Assembly (NCBI GenBank): GCA_038224055.1
Contig: JBBRGO010000118.1
Coordinates: forward strand, 1-9,642
Length of the DNA: 9,642 bases
Origin: JBDSSS01 sp038224055
Lineage (GTDB): Bacteria; Actinomycetota; Actinomycetes; Actinomycetales; Dermatophilaceae
Direction of reading: 5' to 3'
The notes beneath the pieces were generated by a model. The model had not been told where the DNA came from and made no database searches. It saw only the letters and a list, made by a program, of their open reading frames with translations. The translations under genes were made by a program, and so were the position numbers. Positions 5,735 through 9,642 of this stretch are shown in pieces. Numbering within the stretch: the stretch's first letter is position 1; each line of letters begins with the position of its first letter.

Positions 5735-6565
5735 TCGCAGCAGCAGCCGAGTGAGCGGAACCGGGCGGTCGCCACCGACGGCCGTCCGGTCCGGGGAGGG
5801 ACGATCTTGCCCGGCCCTGGTCAGCATGACGAACGTGCGCCCGCCGCGACGGACCCGCCGGCGGGCCACGAGGCCGGCGGTGGCGGCATACGTGCTGATG
5901 GCCTCGGCCCCGACGTGGGCCCACGGGAAGGCGTCGCTGCGACCCCCGCCCGGGTGCAGCACGACCGCCTCGAAGAGCTCGTCGCTCCCGACGTCCCGGT
6001 GCGCCTCGACGATCACCACGCCGGTCAGGGCGCCGAGGTCCGCGCAGCGGGCGAGCAGGGTGACCGGATCGCCACCGATGCCGATGTTGCCGTCGAGCAG
6101 CAACACCGTGTCCCAGCGACCGGCGCCCGGGACGGACTCGAACACCGATCGCCTGATGACGGGCAGGTCTGCACGGCGGGCGATCTCGACCGCAGCGGGT
6201 GAGACGTCGATGCCGAGCGAGCGCCGCCCTCGGCGGGTGGCCTCGCGCACCATGCGTCCCGGGCCCGACCCGACGTCGAGCACGGAGCCTCGGGTCAGCC
6301 TGAGGATCCGACGGTCGACCCGGTCGGCGCGGGCGAGGAAGCGTGCGACGTCGACGTGCGCGTGCAGACCGGTGTCGGAGCGGTCGGGGCCGTCGGCACC
6401 GTCGGCACCGTCGCCGTCCGCCGGGACCAGCCGCAGGCCGGGGTGGCTCGCGACGAGGGCGACCTCGTAGGGGTCGAAACCCCCCGAGGCGAAGTGCCGG
6501 GTGGGCGCGGCCGGCGCGTCGGGGCCGGAAGCCCCCTCACCCCGGTGCGGTAGGTCGATGCTCAC
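5723..6565 (-). CDS. class I SAM-dependent methyltransferase
   Basis: Rossmann-fold methyltransferase of 280 residues that would transfer a methyl group from S-adenosylmethionine to an unknown small substrate. Motif I is VLDVGSGPGR (95-104), the acidic strand-2 end is LGIDVSP (117-123), and the strand-4 region is WDTVLLLDGNIGIGGDP (151-167). The N-terminal 95 residues are extra and include a short Gly-Ala-Asp repeat (about 51-60) and GLHAHVDVARFLARADRVDRRIL (66-88), which may form a substrate-facing lid. GTG 6565 overlaps the TGA of the upstream DUF2064 gene (GTGA, 6562-6565), so translation is coupled. Third gene of the GT2/DUF2064/methyltransferase set. Substrate is probably the glycosylated or nucleotide-sugar-derived product of its neighbours, which is inference from context. 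Confidence 0.88.
   Translation of the reverse strand: MSIDLPHRGEGASGPDAPAAPTRHFASGGFDPYEVALVASHPGLRLVPADGDGADGADGPDRSDTGLHAHVDVARFLARADRVDRRILRLTRGSVLDVGSGPGRMVREATRRGRRSLGIDVSPAAVEIARRADLPVIRRSVFESVPGAGRWDTVLLLDGNIGIGGDPVTLLARCADLGALTGVVIVEAHRDVGSDELFEAVVLHPGGGRSDAFPWAHVGAEAISTYAATAGLVARRRVRRGGRTFVMLTRAGQDRPSPDRTAVGGDRPVPLTRLLLRRPR
6383..6418. repeat. short tandem 9-bp repeat inside the methyltransferase gene
   Basis: About four 9-bp units related to GTCGGCACC are in tandem, two of them identical (6392-6400 and 6401-6409). In the gene they encode a flexible Gly-Ala-Asp linker. Because each unit is three codons, copy-number change would keep the frame. Confidence 0.6.
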
Positions 6566-7254
6566 GAGTCACCCCGTTGGCCGGACGGTGCAGCCGAGAG
6601 AGCCGGGCCGACCGGGTCAGCCGTCTCGGCTGCGAGGGCGGCGGCCAGGCGGCTGTGGGGCACGAGGCCGGCCACCCGCACGGCGTCCGGGGCGGAGTCG
6701 ACGTCGAGCAGCTCCGGGACGTCGACGATCGTGAGCCCGGCGGCCCGGAGGCGAGCCCGCGTCTCCGCTCCGGTCGTCGGCACCGACATCGGCACCCCTC
6801 TCAGCAGCTCCCCGGTGGGTTCGCGCAGCCCCAGCAGCCAGAAGCCGCCGTCCTCGGCGGCTCCGAACCACGCATCCACCCCGTCCGGCCAGTCGGAGCA
6901 GAGCCGCCCCAGGAGGGCACCGTCGACCTGGGGCGTGTCCATCCCGATGAGCACCGTCGGGCCGTCGCACACGTCGAAGAGGTGGGCGAGGCGCTCGTCC
7001 AGGTCCCCCTCGACCTGGCGCACCACCTCGAAGCCGTGGGCCGACGAGGGCACGACGGACCCGTCGAAGAAGAGGACGCGTCGCACCGGCGAGGTCGGCG
7101 CGAGTCGCGCCGCGACGCTGGAGACGGTCTCGAGCGTGTCGTCGACACAGGCCTGGGCGATGCGGGCCGCCTGCTCCGGCGTGAAGGGGGGCGACAGCCT
7201 CGTCTTCACCCGGCCGGGCAGACACTCCTTGGCGATGACGGCGATGGTGGTCAC
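6562..7254 (-). CDS. DUF2064 / TIGR04282-like glycosyltransferase (GT-A nucleotidyl-sugar fold)
   Basis: A 230-residue protein of the DUF2064 family, related to the 'rSAM/selenodomain-associated transferase 1' group (TIGR04282), which has the GT-A/MobA-like fold. The N-terminal nucleotide-binding signature is AVIAKECLPGRVKTRLSP (5-22). The metal/nucleotide motif is LIGMDTPQV (102-110), in place of the more usual GxDxP, and EDGGFWLLGL (134-143) matches the family's DGGYYLIGL strand. PMSVPTTGAETRARL (155-169) matches the last conserved block. GTG 7254 overlaps the GT2 stop as GTGA and has GGGGAG 5 bp upstream. Related proteins occur in arsenosugar biosynthesis clusters next to a radical-SAM enzyme, but no radical-SAM gene is in this window. 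Reaction unknown; it may make or transfer a sugar or polyol phosphate. Confidence 0.85.
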   Translation of the reverse strand: MTTIAVIAKECLPGRVKTRLSPPFTPEQAARIAQACVDDTLETVSSVAARLAPTSPVRRVLFFDGSVVPSSAHGFEVVRQVEGDLDERLAHLFDVCDGPTVLIGMDTPQVDGALLGRLCSDWPDGVDAWFGAAEDGGFWLLGLREPTGELLRGVPMSVPTTGAETRARLRAAGLTIVDVPELLDVDSAPDAVRVAGLVPHSRLAAALAAETADPVGPALSAAPSGQRGDS

Positions 7255-7931
7255 CGCGACTCCCCGAGCAGGCGGGACATGTCGCGGACGGCGGTGACGG
7301 TGCCACGGACGGTGCCGGTGACCTTCGAGCGGCCCAGACGCGGCGTGTAGGGGACGTCGATCTCGAGGATCCGCCAGCCGGCCGCGTGGGCCCGCAGCAA
7401 CGTCTCGAGGGGGTAGCCGCTGCGACGGTCCTGCAGGTCGAGGGCGATGAGCGGCTCCCGACGAGCGACGCGCAGTGGTCCGAGGTCATGCAGCGGCAGC
7501 CCGGTGAGGCGGCGGACCCGAGAGGCGAGGACCCGGTTGGCGAAGCGGGCGTGCACCGGCCACGCCCCGCGGACGGTCGGGCGACGACGGCACAGCACGA
7601 GGTCGGCCTCGTCGGCGAGGACCGGCGCCGCGAGGGTCGGCAGGTCGCGTGGGTCGAAGGAGCCGTCGGCGTCGCAGAAGGCGACGACCGGCGCCGTGGC
7701 GGCGAGCAGACCCGTGTGCACGGCTGCCCCGTACCCCCGCCGCGCCTCGTGGACGACATGGGCCCCGTGCGCCAGCGCGATCTCGGGGCTGCCGTCGGTG
7801 GAGCCGTTGTCGACGACGACCGCCCGGTAGCCGACCGGCATGGCGTCGAGCAGGTCGGGCAGCGCCGCCGCCTCGTCGAGGCAGGGAAACACGACGTCGA
7901 CGAGCGGCGACGAGGGTGGGCGTGGGGACAC
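7251..7931 (-). CDS. family 2 glycosyltransferase (DPM1-like)
   Basis: A 226-residue single-domain GT-A glycosyltransferase resembling dolichyl/polyprenyl-phosphate sugar synthases. Seen: VDVVFPCLDEAAALPDLL (11-28) for the first nucleotide-binding strand, VVDNGSTDGSPEIA (39-52), GYGAAVHTGLLAA (67-79) and the metal-binding CDADGSFDP (86-94). The acceptor side is the region of SGYPLETLLRAHAAGWRILEIDVPYTPR (171-198), like the family's 'GWPLEMQVRA' block. No C-terminal TM segments are present, so it is cytosolic or peripheral. Likely donor is a nucleotide sugar; acceptor unknown. Starts at GTG 7931; no strong ribosome site, but TAGGGT ends 7 bp upstream, which would put transcription start at the GTG (leaderless). 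First gene of the three-gene module, coupled by GTGA to the next. Confidence 0.9.
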   Translation of the reverse strand: MSPRPPSSPLVDVVFPCLDEAAALPDLLDAMPVGYRAVVVDNGSTDGSPEIALAHGAHVVHEARRGYGAAVHTGLLAATAPVVAFCDADGSFDPRDLPTLAAPVLADEADLVLCRRRPTVRGAWPVHARFANRVLASRVRRLTGLPLHDLGPLRVARREPLIALDLQDRRSGYPLETLLRAHAAGWRILEIDVPYTPRLGRSKVTGTVRGTVTAVRDMSRLLGESR

Positions 7932-7938
7932 GACTCAC

Positions 7939-7944
7939 ACCCTA
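7939..7944 (-). promoter_or_regulatory. TAGGGT, possible -10 of a leaderless promoter for the GT2 gene
   Basis: TAGGGT (TANNNT type) ends 7 bp before GTG 7931. Transcription would start at about the first base of the start codon, which explains the weak Shine-Dalgarno. No -35 is evident. Confidence 0.3.
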
Positions 7945-8004
7945 GGCAGGCGCCGTCCCCCGCGGCCCGTTGAACTTCTTACGAAGCAGGGACGAGAAGG
8001 TATG

Positions 8005-8015
8005 CCGCTCAGCGG
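8005..8015 (-). terminator. small hairpin over the 4-TM gene stop codon
   Basis: CCGC and GCGG pair with the TGA stop as the loop, and a further CTTC/GAAG stem with a GTAA loop lies just downstream (7975-7986). These sit at the junction of the two modules, followed by no T tract, so they could be weak attenuators rather than full terminators. Confidence 0.25.
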
Positions 8016-8434
8016 GGTCGAGCAGCACGGTGCTGGGTCAGCGCGACGCCCACCCCTGCCACGAGGAGCACAGCGGCCCAGACCCCGAGCAGGCGCAGGC
8101 CGTAGTCGCCCGCGAGGATCGTGGGGTTCGTCGAGCCGAGGGAGGCCGCCCGCAGCCCGGGCAGGACGAGCAGGGTCAGCATCGCGCCCACCGCGAACCC
8201 GCCTCGGATGACGGCGAGCGAGACCGGGGCGAGCCGGCGTCCCGACCGGTCGAGCGCGGCGGAGAGGCCGGCCGTCGCCGGGGCGAGTACCCCGTCGTGG
8301 ACGATGATCGCGCCGGCCAGCCAGATCGCGAGACCGACGAGCCGCCCGAGGGAGATGCTTGTCAGCGCCTGGTAGCCGCCACCGGCGACGAGCCCGAGAC
8401 CGAGGACGACGAGGACGGAGCGCGCGGCGCGCAT
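8009..8434 (-). CDS. four-helix membrane protein of unknown function, third gene of the Moco/cytochrome b set
   Basis: I do not recognise a family. The 141-residue product has four hydrophobic segments, at about 6-24, 29-49, 72-93 and 112-132, with short polar loops and a basic C-terminus (HRAARPR). One His is placed at the end of TM2 (IIVHDG, H46), but there is no obvious paired His set for heme. ATG 8434 overlaps the upstream stop (TGATG) and has GGAGG 7 bp upstream (8442-8446), so the longer start at 8461 is rejected. Stop/start coupling to the molybdoenzyme suggests it is a subunit, assembly factor or membrane anchor of that complex. The segment LGSTNPTILAGDYG (99-112) would lie in an exposed loop. 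Confidence 0.78.
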   Translation of the reverse strand: MRAARSVLVVLGLGLVAGGGYQALTSISLGRLVGLAIWLAGAIIVHDGVLAPATAGLSAALDRSGRRLAPVSLAVIRGGFAVGAMLTLLVLPGLRAASLGSTNPTILAGDYGLRLLGVWAAVLLVAGVGVALTQHRAARPR

Positions 8435-9096
8435 CAGATGACCTCCACCGACCGGAGCCACTTCGTCTGGAGCACGCCGGGACGGCCCGGCGCGATGACG
8501 CGCGCGGGGTAGCCGTGCTCGAGGTGCAGGGCCTCCCCGTCGATCGCGAGCGCGACGAGCGTGAGGGGGTCAGCGGCATACTCCGGGCCCATCTCCATGA
8601 CGCGGTAGGCACCGGACGGTTCGAGGCTGGTGAAGCGGAGGCGGCTGCCGGCGGGGGCGCCGACCGAGGCGAGGAGGTCGGGGACGGCGACGCCTGCCCA
8701 TCGGACCGTGGAGCTCCACCCCTCGACGCAGGCGATGGGCAGCACGGCCTCCGTCCGGGGGAGGGCGAGCAGCTGGTCCCGGCTCAACGCGGTCGTGCCT
8801 GTAGCCGTCGTGACCGAGAGCCGCCAGCCCGCGCTCGTCGCACTCTCCCCGACGCCGGCCTGCGCAGACGTGCGGTTGATCGGAAGTCCTTGCGGCCCAA
8901 GGCCTCTCGTCCGCGCCCCGAAGAGGTTGAGCGGTTCGAGCCAGCCGAACGACTGGCCACCGGTCAGCGCCGCGGCGCCGACGACTCCGACTCCGACCGT
9001 CGCGAGGAAGCCCCGACGCGACATTCCCCGGGCACCCTCCACGACCACCTCGGACTCCGTCGCGCCCATGTCGCCGTCGGCCCGGTTGTCACTCAT
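8434..9096 (-). CDS. Tat-exported molybdopterin-dependent oxidoreductase (sulfite oxidase/MsrP fold)
   Basis: Periplasm/outer-face molybdenum cofactor enzyme of the sulfite oxidase family. A twin-arginine signal is clear: SRRGFLATVGVGVVGAAALTG (26-46), with the cofactor-loaded protein exported folded. The Moco-coordinating Cys is C123 in LPIACVEGWSS (119-129). Later conserved blocks are HGYPAR (194-199) and APGRPGVLQTKWLRSVEVI (202-220), the family's normal C-terminal end of the catalytic domain. The 220-residue product is the compact catalytic domain without a dimerisation domain, as in YedY/MsrP. ATG 9096 overlaps the cytochrome b stop (ATGA, 9093-9096). Electron partner is therefore probably that cytochrome. 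Substrate (sulfite, Met-sulfoxide, another S/N oxide, or none known) cannot be read. Confidence 0.93.
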   Translation of the reverse strand: MSDNRADGDMGATESEVVVEGARGMSRRGFLATVGVGVVGAAALTGGQSFGWLEPLNLFGARTRGLGPQGLPINRTSAQAGVGESATSAGWRLSVTTATGTTALSRDQLLALPRTEAVLPIACVEGWSSTVRWAGVAVPDLLASVGAPAGSRLRFTSLEPSGAYRVMEMGPEYAADPLTLVALAIDGEALHLEHGYPARVIAPGRPGVLQTKWLRSVEVI

Positions 9097-9642
9097 GGCT
9101 GCTCACCGCCCTTGCGCCACAGGCCGACGATCAGCGGGAGCTTGGCGGCGATGTGGAACACGATCGCACCCACGAGCACCCACGCCAGGGCGTAGTGCGT
9201 CTCGCGGAAGGGGAAGGGCCACGGGTACCACTGGAAGGTGTTGATGAGCCCGATGACCGGCTCGAGCAGGGCGGTGCTGACGAGCAGCCCGATCGAGAGG
9301 CGTTCGAGCGCGTGGACCGGCGAGGTCACCGGCGGCCAGTCGAACAGCCGGGGATAGACGACCCAGAGCTTGGCGAGGACGAGCGGGACGAGGGCCGTAC
9401 CGAGCATGACGTGGATGCCCTGGCTGACCTGGTAGAGCCAGGTCGGCCGGGTCGGGAAGGCCAGCCACGGCAGCGGGTCCTGGAGGAGGTGGCTGTAGAG
9501 GCCGGTGAGGAAGACGACGAGGAAGCCGAGGCCGAGCAGCCGCCCGACGACGACGGCCGTCCGGGTGTTGCGGTTCGGCGAGGCCAGTCCCTGCTGGACG
9601 GCAGCGGCCCGGGGGGCCACCGCGGCATCGAGGCGATCGGTC
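9093..9642 (-). CDS. cytochrome b561-like membrane subunit, 5' end cut by the window
   Basis: Di-heme cytochrome b/b561-type subunit that would connect the quinone pool to the adjacent molybdoenzyme, like MsrQ or formate-dehydrogenase-type cytochromes in role. Numbering from GTG 9620, four TM helices lie at about 22-44, 65-88, 104-128 and 141-165. The heme-ligand candidates are H44 (GLYSHLLQ), H70 (QGIHVML), H142 (THYALAW) and H156 (VFHIAAKLP). YPWPFPFRETHY (132-143) precedes TM4 and is typical of this subfamily. The frame is open to the window edge; GTG 9620 has no ribosome site, so the real start probably lies off-window and the gene is reported as partial. It is the first visible gene of the Moco module and overlaps the next by ATGA. 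Confidence 0.88.
   Translation of the reverse strand, partial: TDRLDAAVAPRAAAVQQGLASPNRNTRTAVVVGRLLGLGFLVVFLTGLYSHLLQDPLPWLAFPTRPTWLYQVSQGIHVMLGTALVPLVLAKLWVVYPRLFDWPPVTSPVHALERLSIGLLVSTALLEPVIGLINTFQWYPWPFPFRETHYALAWVLVGAIVFHIAAKLPLIVGLWRKGGEQP

Noticed and set aside
5534..6470. Plus-strand open frames of 222 and 301 residues opposite the methyltransferase
   Set aside because: Ser/Arg/Pro-rich, no conserved motifs, and antisense to a gene with clear SAM motifs.
6617..7759. 380-residue minus-strand open frame
   Set aside because: Arg/Gly-rich shadow across the GT2 and DUF2064 genes, which have family motifs and GTGA coupling in the other frames.
1..9642. tRNA, rRNA, CRISPR, IS element, attachment site or toxin-antitoxin pair
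   Set aside because: No cloverleaf with a conserved T-loop, no regularly spaced repeats, no transposase or integrase motifs and no small paired ORFs of toxin type found on reading both strands.

Overview
The window is about 72% GC, with strong G/C preference at codon third positions, GTG starts and many stop/start overlaps. This points to a high-GC actinobacterium. Micrococcales (Intrasporangiaceae-like) is my guess from gene content, not something I could test. I support 13 protein genes and see no RNA gene, CRISPR array, insertion sequence or phage gene.

Left part (1-3538): a Cof-type HAD phosphatase (+) converges on a YbdK-type carboxylate-amine ligase (-). The ligase is divergent from a GT87 polyprenyl-phosphate-dependent glycosyltransferase (+). 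The 3' end of the GT87 gene overlaps the 3' end of a small DUF7218/Rho_N-like gene on the other strand by 26 bp.

Middle (3513-5664): the DUF7218-like gene (-) and a pyridoxamine-phosphate-oxidase-fold general stress protein (+) diverge from a 146-bp intergenic region that carries a GGGTAY box facing each gene. The stress protein converges on a DNA topoisomerase IB (-). Upstream of the topoisomerase is a previously easy-to-miss 50-residue Pro/Asp-rich ORF with a strong Shine-Dalgarno.

Right part (5723-9642, all -): six genes run leftward in two tightly packed modules separated by 77 bp. Module A, transcribed first, is cytochrome b (cut by the window edge), a Tat-exported sulfite-oxidase-fold molybdoenzyme and a 4-TM protein of unknown function, with stop/start overlaps throughout. 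Module B is a GT2 glycosyltransferase, a DUF2064/TIGR04282-like nucleotide-sugar-transferase-fold protein and a class I SAM methyltransferase, coupled by two GTGA overlaps. Module A looks like a membrane redox enzyme that exchanges electrons between the quinone pool and a periplasm-side Moco site. Module B looks like a small glycan or metabolite tailoring pathway. Their stable pairing, if it holds in other genomes, is the best candidate here for an undescribed system.

A separate signal at the word level is the octamer GTATGCCG (or 7-mer GTATGCC), which occurs five times, in genes and between them, far more often than base composition predicts.
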